Part shown: positions 51,437 through 63,075 of the stretch, piece after piece
How positions within the stretch are numbered: the stretch's first letter is position 1
How the letters are laid out: the number at the start of each line of letters is the position of its first letter
Source: Hyperoodon ampullatus
Lineage: Eukaryota > Chordata > Mammalia > Artiodactyla > Ziphiidae
Assembly (NCBI GenBank): GCA_949752795.1
Contig: OX457074.1
Location: forward strand, 28,567,980 to 28,631,979
Reading direction: 5' to 3'
DNA: 64,000 bases
Made by a program: the position numbers and the translations under genes
Notes under the pieces: model-generated
What the model was told of the DNA's origin: nothing
The model's input: only the letters and a program-made list of their open reading frames with translations
Database searches by the model: none

Positions 51437-52906
51437 CGGGGTGGGTCTGGCCCGGGCTCACTTTCAGAAGCAGCCACCTTCCAATCTGCAGAAATCCAAC
51501 TTCTTCCACTTCGTCCTGGCCCTCTACGACAGACAGGGCCAGCCCGCGGAGATCGAGGGGGCAGCCTTTGCGGGGTTCGTGGAGAAGGAAAAAGTAAGTG
51601 GGTGCAGCGCCGCTGCCCCTCGCCCCCGGCCGGGGAGCAGGCCCAGGCGCCTCGGGAGGCGCGCTCCCCCGCGAAGGCGAAGCATCCGTAACACGCCCCG
51701 CTCGCGGTCCCCCAAGCCGCTTCCCGTTCCGGGCGAACGCGGGCTCCTCGTTCCTGAGGTTTTGCTCCAAAAAAGTTCGTGCTGAGTCCCGAAAGATGGA
51801 GAGAGGCGAGGCCGGCTTCGCACTCCAGAGTCAAGGGCGCCGGGATGAATCCGCCCTCGACCGCGCGACCACGTGCAGCTCCTGCCTCTGCTGGCGCGGG
51901 CTCGAGCTCCCAGGCCCTAGGAACGGGATCGCCCGTGCGCACCCCACGGAGTTTTTTGGAAAGTTGGAGCAGTAAGGGGCTCTGGGCGGCAGAGGGATCC
52001 CAGTTGGTCGCAATTTCTGCTGCTCCCGGGCCTGTCTGGCTCCCAGGCCAGGGGTCCGCGCTTGGGGAAAGTTGCCTCGAAGTCGGTCCACTAGCTCACA
52101 CCGACCTCCCTCCTGCACCTCTAGTGTCTTTGCTTCCTGCTGCGACCCAGGACGCCAGCAGCGAAAAGACCAATAACGGGATTCACCACCGGCTCCAGCT
52201 CCCCCACAGCAGTGCTGAGGCTCCCGTCGGGGCTGCGCCGGCACCCCGGGGCTCCGGGCAAGGGTGGGGGGCGCGGGAAGCTTCAGGTGGACGAGGACCC
52301 GGAGCAAAGCTCAGTCGTCCGCCATCCTCGGGGTAAACCGGCCTCTCCTAAGTTTTGCCCGAAGAGGCTTCACCTGAGGAGGCCCTGAGTGGCTCGAGGG
52401 CGGCCGCATTAGCGAGCGCGTACCTGGGCCCAGGTGTGGCGCCTCGGCCCCGCTGGGCCGCTTTCTTTCTTCTTCCCCGTCCTAAGGCCGGGTTCCTCGG
52501 CTTAGCATAGATTTCATGCCCAGGTCCCTTGCGTTCAGCGGGCGAGAGCGGTCAGGGCCTTGGTGGCTCCCAAGAGCACGCAGAGGGACTCCAGCCGTGG
52601 GAAGGGAGAGAACCCGGGCGGAGGGGTGGTCCGCCCGGTTCCCAGCTGCTGTGCTTGGGGGCGGAGCTGCCTTCCAAATGCGCTCGGGCTGGGCCAGAGG
52701 CCCTCGTCCGGAAACTGGGGAAGGGGGTCCTGGCTGTGCTTCTCTGGGACAGTCGGCCTTCCATCAGCCTCGGAGCCCCATTCTTTGTTTCCTGCAGATC
52801 CTCTCTCACTTAATTCTCCTTCGTTCCCCTATCCCCCGTCCCTCCCCCAGGAATGAGGACGCAGCGGGATTTCTACGTTCGCCTCATTGACTCCGTGACA
52901 AAACAA
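51437..52906 (+). pseudogene. EBF1: EBF1-like gene fragment, three exons (decayed)
   Basis: Three short exons match the N-terminal DNA-binding domain of early B-cell factor (COE family) in order. Exon 51437-51593 (157 bp) gives [19 protein letters not shown], then [17 protein letters not shown], ending EKEK|GTAAGT. Exon 52151-52214 (64 bp) gives SEKTNNGIHHRLQL. Exon 52851-52906 (56 bp) gives MRTQRDFYVRLIDSVTKQ. Acceptors are intact and exon phases agree. Decay: the DNA-contacting Arg of SNLRKSN is Gln, E to Q at HFEKQ, several V/T/R to A/G changes in VEIERTAFVGF, and the 64 bp exon ends in CT instead of a GT donor (52215). The following exon (EGQDKNPEMCRV region) was not found to 64 kb. EBF proteins are almost invariant across vertebrates, so this is a genomic duplicate and not the functional gene. 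EBF1 is the closest parent by DFYVRLIDS and the ANSEK-like start. Confidence 0.86.
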
Positions 52907-53735
52907 GTGACTTTCTTAAATTCGCGCTGCGGGGGTGACTACGGTCGCGAAATTTGGGAGAGTCAAGAAGCCGGCTACTCCTTAGCGGGAGGGCTGGGAC
53001 TCGAACTCTCAATGCCAGGGCGGACCGCGCTCTTAGCGCAGCCTTGCAAGCGCCCCAAAGCACGTTGACTCGCCGCGCGGGAGATGGCTGGGCGGCCCCT
53101 TCTTCTCAAGGGAACTTCAGACCTTGCGATTTGAGACTACGGGTTGCTGCACGGGGAGAGTACGGGCTGAACTTCCTTTGACCTGGCCGGGGGGCCCCAG
53201 GGGGCGCAAAGTTGCCCAGAGACCCTGGTGCAGACCGGGCTGAACTTGTGAAACCCAAACCCTCAGGGCCTCCCCCGGGGGCCAGAGGTAGAGGAAGCGG
53301 GTGAGGGGCAAAAGCAGCTTCCCCAGGAACGGTGAGGTGGTCTGAGAGCGTGCTTGACCCACTCTACACATTTTTTAGAGAAGAGATGGTGGTGGTGGTA
53401 GTGCTGGAAGATGGAGCGACAATTGTCAGAAGATATCTTGCACATATCCCCCTGCTTTTGCCTCCAAGTTTGGCAAGAAGCCAGGCAGCGTGAGCGAGCT
53501 TGTGCTCTTAAAGGTACATAGACGGCATTTTCTTACGCTTCCAACACGCGGGCGCCGAGCGGTATACATTAAAGGTGAGATATGGTTTAAAAGACACAGT
53601 TATGAGCCGAGTCAGAAAAGAGGTCTGACGTTTTTACGAGGCGCATGAACATTTTTTCTTTTCAAGAAAAAGTTTAGGAATTAAATATCTGGTTAGGTAG
53701 TTGGAGGATTTCGTGACAAAAAAGAAGACAGTTTT
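52907..53735. other. GC-rich to AT-rich transition, no gene seen
   Basis: The CpG-rich character of 50.8-53.3 kb fades. No EBF exon, RNA gene or repeat is recognised before the SINE at 53.74 kb, apart from a short GGT run near 53389-53402. Confidence 0.6.
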
Positions 53736-53941
53736 GGGCTTCTCTGGTGGCGCAGTGGTTGGGAGTCCGCCTGCCGATGCGGGGGACGCGGGTTCGTGCC
53801 CCGGTCCGGGAGGATCCCACGTGCCGCGGAGCGGCTGGGCCCGTGAGCTATGGCCGCTGGGCCTGCGCGTCCGCAGCCTGTGCTCTGCGGCAGGAGAGGC
53901 CACGGCAGTGGGAGGCCCGCGTACCGCAAAAAACAAAAAAC
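53736..53941 (+). mobile_element. CHR-2-type cetacean SINE
   Basis: GGGCTTCTCTGGTGGCGCAG to GGCCCGCGTACCGC plus an A-rich tail. Flanked by a 17 bp target duplication ending GAAGACAGTTTT (53719-53735 and 53942-53958). Confidence 0.95.
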
Positions 53942-54886
53942 AAAAAGAAGACAGTTTTATTGGGTGGGGGACAGAAATCAGAACAAAGAGAAAAGTTACC
54001 CATTGTGTACTAACCACCAATTCAGTGAGAGGGTTAAGACTGGTTTGCTTGATGGAGGTTTTAAAAGATTCCCTTTAAAATAAGGGGTGTAGTTTTCATA
54101 GATGCTGGCTTGGAAGGTTTCAAATTAGAGTATACATGCATATTTAAAAATTATTTTTAGATACCCATAGCTTAAATATGTTGTACCAAATGCACATTAA
54201 TAACCTGTTGGGAGTTTTTAAATCTACTCAGCAGGAACCAATTTAATAACAGCTAATTGTAATTATTACCTTCATATTTCATTTTGAAACAAGTGAAAAA
54301 CATGAGGGTATGACATGTATTTTTTAAAATGATAAATACATATCTCTTGAGATCTATTTCAAGTTATTAGCCTAAAATATTTGACTTTCTTGAAGCTCTG
54401 TTTTATTTCTTAGTTGATTGTTCAGAGTAAACGCACATTTATACTTTTGGTATTATTATTGTTTTTTATTATTATTACTATACTGGTTTTGATCATTACA
54501 TAGGATAATTCCCTTTGATTTGGACGCTCTGTATTTTGTTAAATTTTTTTCCTGCCAAGCAAAAAAATGCAAGAGCCTGATTTCAGTAATTTTTAAAACA
54601 AATGATATCAAAACAAAAATGTCTTAAGTGGAGTTTTGTCTTTAAAAAATTGTCTTTGATACCCTGGATACCTTTTCCTGCCATTCCCATCAGAGGAAAG
54701 AAAAGCTGGGAGGGGGAGAGGGAAAGTATGGCTTCTAATACATGTTCCTTAGGTACTGATTAGAGTTTATTTTTTAAAGAATAAAAAGTCCCCACAAACC
54801 AGTATGTAAGACTTGTCTGCTTGTGAAACATTGGCCACTTAAATATTAAATTATCGGCAACTCTACGAAGGGGACCCCTATTTAGG

Positions 54887-55023
54887 AGGGGACCCCTAAA
54901 AACTTCCAGCACAATGGGAAGTCTAAGGTACGATAATCAGAACTGCTGTTGTAGTTCTCTTTCCAGCTAATCTTTATATATTTGTTTTGATGTTCCTGGT
55001 ACTTTAAGTTATTGATGCAAGTG
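54887..55023. repeat. 137 bp direct repeat, copy 1
   Basis: Starts at the palindrome AGGGGACCCCT and runs to TTGATGCAAGTG. It is ~95% identical to 56999-57134, 2.1 kb away. A second AGGGGACCCCT lies just upstream at 54869. Confidence 0.93.
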
Positions 55024-56998
55024 GACAGTTGTAAGGAACACAAAATTAGGACATGTTTGACGTGATACCTTCTCTCAAAACTTTATTTTAGACCCCGTAA
55101 ACCAAAAGTGCCACAAGAATTGATCTTCCCATTATGAGATGAACCGACTTTACACACTCTTCTAAGGAGGAAGAATAATCTTGATTCTTATAAAGCAATA
55201 CATCTAATATCATTTTACTAACAAGGTCATAGAGCTTAAGGAAAACTATAGCTTAAGGCATTCTTTGACTGCACGGTTTCATAAATTCTATCGTGGTGGA
55301 GATGGGGCCAGAATAAGATACAGTGTAGTAGCAGCAGGTATAAGAGAGTTACTTGCCATACTGTGACATCTCACTGAAAGTTAAAATTATAAATGTAGGC
55401 AATTATATATTTTGGTGGGGAGTGAGCTGAACAAAAGGCTTAGTAATTATCTGAATTTAGTCTAAAAATATCAAGAAAAAAGATTTTTTCCAGGCGTACC
55501 TGTTTGCTTTCATAATAGTTGTCTAATGCTCATAATAGTTGTCTAATGCCTTCTCTGTAGCTTTTACTTTGAAAGGCAATCCCTGCCCGTTATCCAGTTG
55601 CTTGTTCCTTGATTCTGTGCTGTAAGAGTTTGGGAAGTAGGTTAGCTTCTTGTGTACACAGCTAATACAGTAGTCTTCAAAAAGCAGATCAGCGTGAAGA
55701 GCATGACTTTCCTTAGCTGTGACACAATTATTACGTTTTAGCTTTGATGAGTAAAACAGTGGATTCTCATCTAGCTTGAAATTATTCTGTGATAATTAAA
55801 TGCCAAGTCTGATTTTTAAATTTCTTAAATTTTTGATTTAAGTGTGCAGTGACCCCTTCAATCAAAAGTAAGTCTTGACAGAAGGTGACTGATTAAACAG
55901 TTACTTTTTTTTTCCCCTTGTGAAATTCTTCCAGGTAGATTGACTCAGGATTTTGATATTTAGAGTGCAGAATGGAATAATTTCAGTGATTGATGAGTTC
56001 TAATAACATCATAAATTTCAGTGGGAATAGCTAAGCATAGTTCAAGTGTCTCTTAGCTGCTTATTTATCATAACATTTTTCACGTCAGAGATGCAGCTTT
56101 ATGTATGTGATGTCATATCTTTGACTCACAAGTTGGGGTTAAAACTTGAAGGGAATCTTTGGCAAGCAAAATTCAAAACTAGCTGTGCACTTTATAGTTT
56201 CATAGAATGTTTGTGATCTTGGGTGGAGTTAGCAGCATTGAGATCAAACAGAAATGTACTCAATCAACCAAGATGTATTGGTAGGACACAGTATTTCACA
56301 CCTTTTCAAAGTGTCTCATTACACTATTTGGGGTAATGACTCTTAATTTTGGACTCTACCAGGAAAGGGAAAGCTTTATTAGAAGTGAATGTGTAAGGAT
56401 CTGAGCCCTCTTATCCCTATGCTTTTCTTATAAAACACTAAGGATATAATTATATTTAAAATATTTGTCCACCAACTAGAAAATAAGAAGCTTGCTTTTG
56501 GGAGGGGTTTTTCAAAACCAAGTTTAGCTGGACTAAAAATAGGGTTTTTTTTTTTTTTTTTGTCATTGCTGTTTTTGGTATTCCATTAGTGAGCATGCAG
56601 AAAGGCCTGTAGGATCCAGAAGTTTATGGCTGTTGCATCTGGAAACAGTATCTACTGCAGAAGCTCAAATGAACTTAGTGGGAGAGGTCTGAGTTTTAAT
56701 GTGCCTCAGTTCAGATTTTCCTGTAGTATCTGAGATATAATTACATTCTGTGATTGCTTCAGTGAGTTATCTTTAAATAGTTTTTTTTAAAAAAAAAACT
56801 TTAACTTATCTGCCCTCTTACCATCTTGCTTTGAAGAAAGGGACATTTTTATAATTCAATGAGAGAGTACCAAATTCCATAAAGCTATCAAAAACAAAAC
56901 GTTCCCTGCCCCCAAACCACAGCTCTTTTTTGGAAAGGGAAAAATAATAAGTCACATAATCCTTGTGTGTATGGATTTGAAGGTAGGTGATATTGTGA
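55024..56998. other. AT-rich spacer, no gene seen
   Basis: About 2 kb without a coding signal. A small tandem duplication of CATAATAGTTGTCTAATGC occurs at 55512-55550, and a T/A homopolymer pair near 56545-56562 and 56780-56798. Confidence 0.6.
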
Positions 56999-57134
56999 GG
57001 GGACCCCTAAAAAGTCCCAGCACAGTGGGAAGTCTAAGGTACAATAATCAGAACTGCTGTCATAGTTCTCTTTCCAGCTAATCTTTATATATTTGTTTTG
57101 ATGTTCCTGGTACTTTAAGTTATTGATGCAAGTG
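56999..57134. repeat. 137 bp direct repeat, copy 2
   Basis: Matches 54887-55023 with few substitutions and ends sharply at the same TGCAAGTG. Confidence 0.93.
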
Positions 57135-57233
57135 CATTTTCTCCTATTGATTGTTTCATCATATCCTGCCACAGCTACATAGATTTGATTAACAGCCCTT
57201 TCTGTTCATGGTTCTTCATTGGTAGATAAGCAC

Positions 57234-57446
57234 TTTTTTTTTTTTTTTTTTTTTGCGGTACGTGGGCCTCCCACTGTTGTGGCCTCTCCCATTGCGGAGC
57301 ACAGACTCCGGACGCGTAGGTCCAGCAGCCATGGCTCACGGCCCCAGCCGCTCCGTGGCATGTGGGATCTTCACAGACCGGGGCACGAACCCGCATCCCC
57401 TGCATCGGCAGGCGGACTCTCAACCACTGCGCCACCAGGGAACCCC
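57234..57446 (-). mobile_element. CHR-2-type cetacean SINE
   Basis: Poly-T, GCGGTACGTGGGCCTC to CCACCAGGGAACCCC. Target duplication GATAAGCAC at 57225-57233 and 57447-57455. Confidence 0.95.
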
Positions 57447-57625
57447 GATAAGCACATTTTTAGTGTATCAGTATGTTCCTAAGGAATTCACCTAGGCCAG
57501 CAGAGAGGTTCTTTCGTATATTTGGGGAAACAAACAAACAAAAAATGACACAGCAAGTTTATAGTTAGAAGCCATATTTTAGCATCTGTCTCTCTTCTTT
57601 GGTAACATGTCAAAAATGCAGGTGA

Positions 57626-57831
57626 GGGCTTCCCTGGTGGTGCAGTGGTTGTGAATCTGCCTGCCGATGCAGGGGACACGGGTTCGTGCCCCAGTCCGGG
57701 AAGATCCCACATATCCCGGAGTGGCTGGGCCCGTGAACCATGGCCGCTGAGCCTGCACATCTGGAGCCTGTGCTCCACAACGGGAGAGGCCACAACAGTG
57801 AGAGGCCCGCGTACCACAAAAAAAAAAAAAA
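57626..57831 (+). mobile_element. CHR-2-type cetacean SINE
   Basis: GGGCTTCCCTGGTGGTGCAG to GCGTACCAC plus an A tail. Target duplication AAAAATGCAGGTGA at 57612-57625 and 57832-57845. Confidence 0.95.
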
Positions 57832-57845
57832 AAAAATGCAGGTGA

Positions 57846-58344
57846 TTTGAATTTCCTTGCACATAGAAGAATGAAGAAGTTTGGAATTTTTATGCATGAT
57901 CAGGACCTGTGTTTGGGAAAATAAATGTAAACTCATCACAGTGGAAAATGTGTTGTTTGGAGTCTGGGGGTGAAAACAAAGCTGATGGTTTTGGAGAGAT
58001 TGCCAGAGCCAGATGGCCTAGTACTTTCCCAGTCTGGCGGTCCAACTGCTCCCTCCTGGATAATATACAGCCATTTGTTTGGGGATATTTACACTAGAGC
58101 TGTTTCCATGTGAATGTTTGAACAACATTAAAAACGAACATATTAGTAGTGGTGAATTTATCGAATTTGTATGACTACACAGATAATCTGTTCTTGTGTC
58201 TTATATTGCTGAGAGGAATGAAGGAGTGTCTGGATGTTGGGGAATTGTTTATATAGTTGTTGAGCAAGAATGATTTGGTCTTAGTTATTAAACTATGTAA
58301 GCATTTGGAAACTAATTGAAGTAATGGCAGCACATACCTGGAAG
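57846..58344. other. Non-coding spacer
   Basis: No gene or repeat recognised. Confidence 0.55.
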
Positions 58345-58450
58345 CTCAGTTGTGAAAATTAAATGAATTCATACATGGAAAATGCTTAGAACAGTGACTA
58401 GCATACATTAAGTGCTTAATAAATTAGCTGCTTTTATTATTACTATTATT
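58345..58450 (+). repeat. MIR SINE fragment
   Basis: MIR 3' pattern: AATTAAATGAATTCATACATG, then AATGCTTAGAACAGTG, then AGTGCTTAATAAATTAGC and a TTATTA tail. Confidence 0.8.
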
Positions 58451-60964
58451 ACCCCATTGAGTTGACAAAGCCAGTTGTATCTACTAATATAGATGTAAAT
58501 GTAGTTATCATATGAGTGAAATATCTTTTATTACTGCTAGAAAGAAATATTGTATGATATTGTTAGAATGATTCAGTTTTTATCTTGGTGTTTGAATAAT
58601 ATGAGAGATTTTATTTCAGACACAAAAGATGCATTCTGAAGCTAACTGCTTTTGGTACACATTCTCTTGTTATTCAGGGCTGTGATGTAACTGAACAGCA
58701 TACTGAATATGATATTCCTATGCAACTTTCCTAATTCAGTTCTGCAAACAGGCCTGCTTAGCTGCTGAGCTTAAATTACATCTTTGTAATTTGTTCACTA
58801 GTAGCCAAGCTGCTAATTGAAGCAAAATAATTTTTTATTTCGCTATTAATTTTGGATTGCTGTTTCACACAGTTGTTTATGAAACGTCAAATTTGTAGTG
58901 TTTTCTTTGGCACAGGTTAATTTTTCACTAAGGCTCCCTCACCTATTGGAAATTTCTCGAACTGCATTAGTTAACACTTTTTTTTTTTTTTTAATGACAA
59001 GCAGTGGAACTTGGTGGTTGAAAGTAATGATTAATATTACAGCATGTTGATAATGTAGGTGTTCATATTTTTTTATTAGTTTTGATTCTTGGTGACTTGC
59101 TGCCAAAGTCGTGTTGACAGTCTGTATTTAGAGGACACTTTACTTCTGGTTGAAGGAGATACTTTGTACATTCATGAATGTATTCTTTAAGGTGACAAAT
59201 TAGGTTTGGCGTTTTATACTGTATTTGGAAAAAAGAGTGATGTATTTTCAAGGTTACTGTTTTGATTTAAATGGAAAATTAGGAGTTTTTGTTAGTTATA
59301 GGTTACATATCTACCTGTCTTCCTTCCTCCTTTCCTTCCTTCTTCCCTCCCTTTCTTCCTTTCTTTCCTTTCATTCTTTCTGTCTTTCTAAATTAATGAT
59401 GACAAGTCTCCGATTGTTGGTTTGTAAACCAAGGAAGACTCCTAATGAAAACACTTTGTTCCTAAAAACCTTTCAGATTTTAATGAACCAAAGTCAAAAG
59501 TATTCTCTTTGTCCACTTTATTTTTGCATGGAGCACAAAGAGTTAAAATTATTTGAAAAGTAAACAAAGAAAACTGTGCTCAATTCTCTGTATTTCTTTC
59601 GGCGTGCCATTGAAGTGTGATCCCTGTGTAAGTTCACCATGTATTTTTTGTTTTACTATGTGGTCTTTATCCATAGTAAGTTTCAATTAACTTTTAAGAC
59701 CCAGTGATATTTTCGAAAGGTGGAGATGAACCACATTTCACAAGATGCCTTCTAAAACACTGGCAACAGAGGCAGATTTTTTCTATTGATTGATTTCTTT
59801 TCAAAGATTGATTTCTTTTCAAAGATGGTATAGGTTAGTGTGTAATTGGGCATTTGAAACTGATGGCATTTCATCCTCTCACAGCAAACCTTCTGGCACT
59901 ATTGTGTAAGAATGTGAAAGTTTAACAATTCCTATTTTTTCCTTCATTTTTGTTAATTATAAAAAATTATTCTTGAAAAACCCCTCAATCAGAAAGTCAA
60001 CAGAGTATTAAAAATAATTGTGACATTTTCATTATGCTCATTAGAGGAGAACATTGAGGCTAGTATATCAGAATAAATCTGCTCCAAATATGTCAAGTTT
60101 TGACAACTTGTTTATCAATTTCACTGTTTTTAAAGTTGAGATGAAGTTCGTGCTGTGTATTTTTTTACTTTTTTTCCTGTACAAGCATTCCTGCCACCTT
60201 AAGGGATTTATTTGCATTGGCAGGATTAATGTAAATGTCGTTTTCTATTTGATATTGTATTTTGTTGTTGTTGTTGTCGTTTCTTAGGTTAAAACCTCAA
60301 CTTGCTTCACCATCAATTCATTTATTTAAATAATACATTTGATATGCTTCCTCTCCCCCTCCTGCCCATCTCTGTAACAGGCCTCCCATCCTTACTCCTT
60401 CCTGATGAACACGCTGATTTCTTTAAACCACTGTTGTTTTTGTCACTCTCACGGCAGACTTACCTTCCTCCCAGTGAGCAGAAGTATGACTTACTATGGA
60501 GGATGAAGATAAGCCTTCTTCTTGGTGTTCCATTGTCTAGGTCCTAAACCAGCTGTCTGTTAAAATCGTTTCACTTAAAGTAGTCAATGCTGTTTATATG
60601 CTTCTGTGATCTCCCTACTGATCCGGCCTCAACGAACTTCATTCACACCCCACAGAGGCATATATTAAATTGGGAAAACAAGCAGAAACTTCTCCCTAAG
60701 CTGGTGTTAGAGGACCCCTTTCCTTTTAGGCTCGGAGTCTGCATTTGCTGAACTGTGAACCAGTCTCGACGTGTGTACTAAATGTACACGGTAGAGATTT
60801 GATGTGTGTGAAAGCTGGAGGGAGAACTTGTTGACATTTTTAAAAAGTCTGTTTTATTGTTGACACTCTACATTGGAGACATTCATCAAAATAGATTTAT
60901 CCTGTTGTCCCATGTTGGATCTCATCAGAATGTCGATTTCTTGGACCATACTTTTATATGATAG
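58451..60964. other. AT-rich spacer, no gene seen
   Basis: 2.5 kb of AT-rich sequence with many stops in all frames. It includes a (TTCC)n run at ~59320-59390 and a small tandem duplication of GATTGATTTCTTTTCAAA at ~59788-59824. Confidence 0.6.
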
Positions 60965-61006
60965 TGTGGTATGTGTGTGTGGTGTGTGTGTGTGTGTCTG
61001 TGTGTT
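60965..61006. repeat. (GT)n microsatellite
   Basis: About 42 bp of GT repeats with single-base interruptions. Confidence 0.88.
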
Positions 61007-61560
61007 TTAACAAGCTTTTTCTGTAACAAAAACTCCTTAGGCGAGGTTGGAGGTGGAGCTGCCTTGGACGGAGTTTCACTGTATAGCTAACTCTATTACA
61101 CTGAGGTTCTAGATTATTACTCTGTTTCCAGGATTTTAGTTCTACTCCTTAGGAGAGAGGAAAGACTCTCTGTTTCACTTGTTTTTATCTCAGAAGTCAC
61201 AGAAGCAGCAAGCACTTCTTTGTGTTTATGTGCTGAAAAGTATTGTTCTGCTGAGGCCCCAAGAAAAGGAACAGAAGAAACTTCATGCTTCCTTCCGTCC
61301 CCAGAGTTTAACTATTTCTGAGCAAATCCAAACTCATGCTTTCATTTTTCTATGCTTGATGTACAGAAAGATTCTCCATTTTGACTCTGCTGCCAGAAGC
61401 GAAGTGGCAGGTTGACATTTGGTAGAGATGTATTACGGAGGCCCTGGGCCTTCAACGAATGATGTTCAGTCACCAAAGACAAAAACATGGAATACCTGGG
61501 AGACCATGGATCATCTACTCTTTGGGGGGATCGTCAACATATTTTCACTACAGCATATGT
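61007..61560. other. Non-coding spacer
   Basis: No gene or repeat recognised before the SINE at 61.56 kb. Confidence 0.5.
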
Positions 61561-61767
61561 TTTTTTTTTGGGGGGGGGATACGCGGGCCTCTCACTGTTG
61601 TGGCCTCTCTGTTGCGGAGCACAGGCTCCAGTTGAGCAGGCTCAGCAGCCATGACTCACGGGCCTAGCTGCTCCACGGCATGTGGGATCTTCCTGGACCG
61701 GGGCACGAACCCGTGTCCCCTGCATTGTCAGGCGGACTCTCAACCAATGAGCCACCAGGGAAGCCCC
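61561..61767 (-). mobile_element. CHR-2-type cetacean SINE (older)
   Basis: T-run with a G9 interruption, ATACGCGGGCCTCTCACTG to CCACCAGGGAAGCCC. More substitutions than the other four. Flanks share CAGCATAT, consistent with a worn target duplication. Confidence 0.92.
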
Positions 61768-62609
61768 CTGCAGCATATCTTTAATTGAGTATCATCACGG
61801 GCCCACTGATTTCAGTGGAACCAGCAGCCTCAGCAAAAAATAATATTGGTATTATCTAGAAAGACTCAAAATGAGAAGGTCTGATGTAATTGATACTCTT
61901 TTCTCCTCCCAAAACCATTTTTTTTTTAAAACAGGAAGGAAAACCCCATTAATACCTGTGAATTTCATTTACCAAGTTACTTGTATTAGTTTAGCATGAC
62001 AGAAAACTAAAGTTGAACCAGAGGTTTTCAGGGGTATTAAGAGAACATACAAAACATGTAGTGATATTAGGATTTTGCAGAAATGCATGACAGAATTTTT
62101 TAGCACCATGTATGAGATCTAATCAGTTATTTACAGTGTTTCTTTGATTTTTTAAAGCAGTGATTGCAGTAAATAAAGCAGGCAGATGTAAGTTTTGGTT
62201 TTTAAAACATTTTCAATTTACTTAATGCATTTTCTTGAGTAAAGCAACTTCTTGGGTATTTAAAAGGTCTTTTAAGATTGCAGGAATGCATCATCAGTGC
62301 ATGCTAAAACTAATGGGTGAAAATTTAAGTCATAATACGATGTGAACATAATCTAGATGATTTCCCCAGAAGATAGTTATGAATTACTTCAAGTAGTAAC
62401 TTTACAGTACACAAAGCTGGCTGTGCTCTCTGATGGGTGGCAGGTACCCCCTTAACCAAATGGTCAGAGTTTACTGGCATTAGTGGAACGAGTTGACAGT
62501 GTGATGTCATACAGGGAGAAGAACTCAGCATCATGTCTGTGGTATTCTGGCCCTGAATTACATAACTTTAGTCTAAGCCTGAGGAAACATTAGACAAATC
62601 CAAAATGAG
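61768..62609. other. AT-rich spacer, no gene seen
   Basis: About 840 bp with no coding signal or recognised repeat. Confidence 0.5.
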
Positions 62610-63075
62610 GATGTTCTACAAAATGGCCTGTATTCTTCAAAAATGTCAATATCATGAAATACAAAGACTCAGGAATATTCCTTTTTTAAGGAGATATGAC
62701 AACTGAATGCTGTGATTGGTATTGGTTTTGTTGTTGTTTGCTATAAAGGACATTATTGGGTATTTGGTGAATCTCAGGTGTTGATTATTGTATTGTATCA
62801 ATGTTAATTTTCTGATTCAGATAATTGCGCTATGGTTATGTAAGAGAATTCCTTGTTTTAAGGAAATACATTCTGAAGTATTTAGGGCATGTCTGCAGTT
62901 AACTAATAAATGGCTCAGGAAAAGAAAATAGAGAAAGAAAGAAGAATAAAGCAAATTTACTAAAATGTAAACACTTGAGGCATCTGGGTAAAGAGTATCT
63001 TGGAATTCTTTATATATCCTTACAACTTTTCTATACATCTAAAATTATGGCAAAATGAAACATTAAAAAATATAG
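62610..63075 (+). mobile_element. L1M (mammalian-wide LINE-1) 3' end fragment
   Basis: Resembles the old L1M 3' UTR in order: AGGAGATATGACAACTGAATG, TATAAAGGACATTATTGGG, TATTGTATCAATGTTAA, GGTTATGTAAGAGAAT, then CTGGGTAAAGAG and ACTTTTCTATA, ending in an A-rich tail. The subfamily is not determined. Confidence 0.72.

Noticed and set aside
50754..51942. Long minus-strand frames (338 and 175 codons) over the EBF region
   Set aside because: High GC content removes stop codons by chance. The plus strand carries the recognisable EBF exons with matching splice phases.
53736..53941. tRNA gene (B-box-like GGTTCGTGCC)
   Set aside because: It is the tRNA-derived head of a CHR SINE with an A-tail and target duplication. 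The same holds for the other four.
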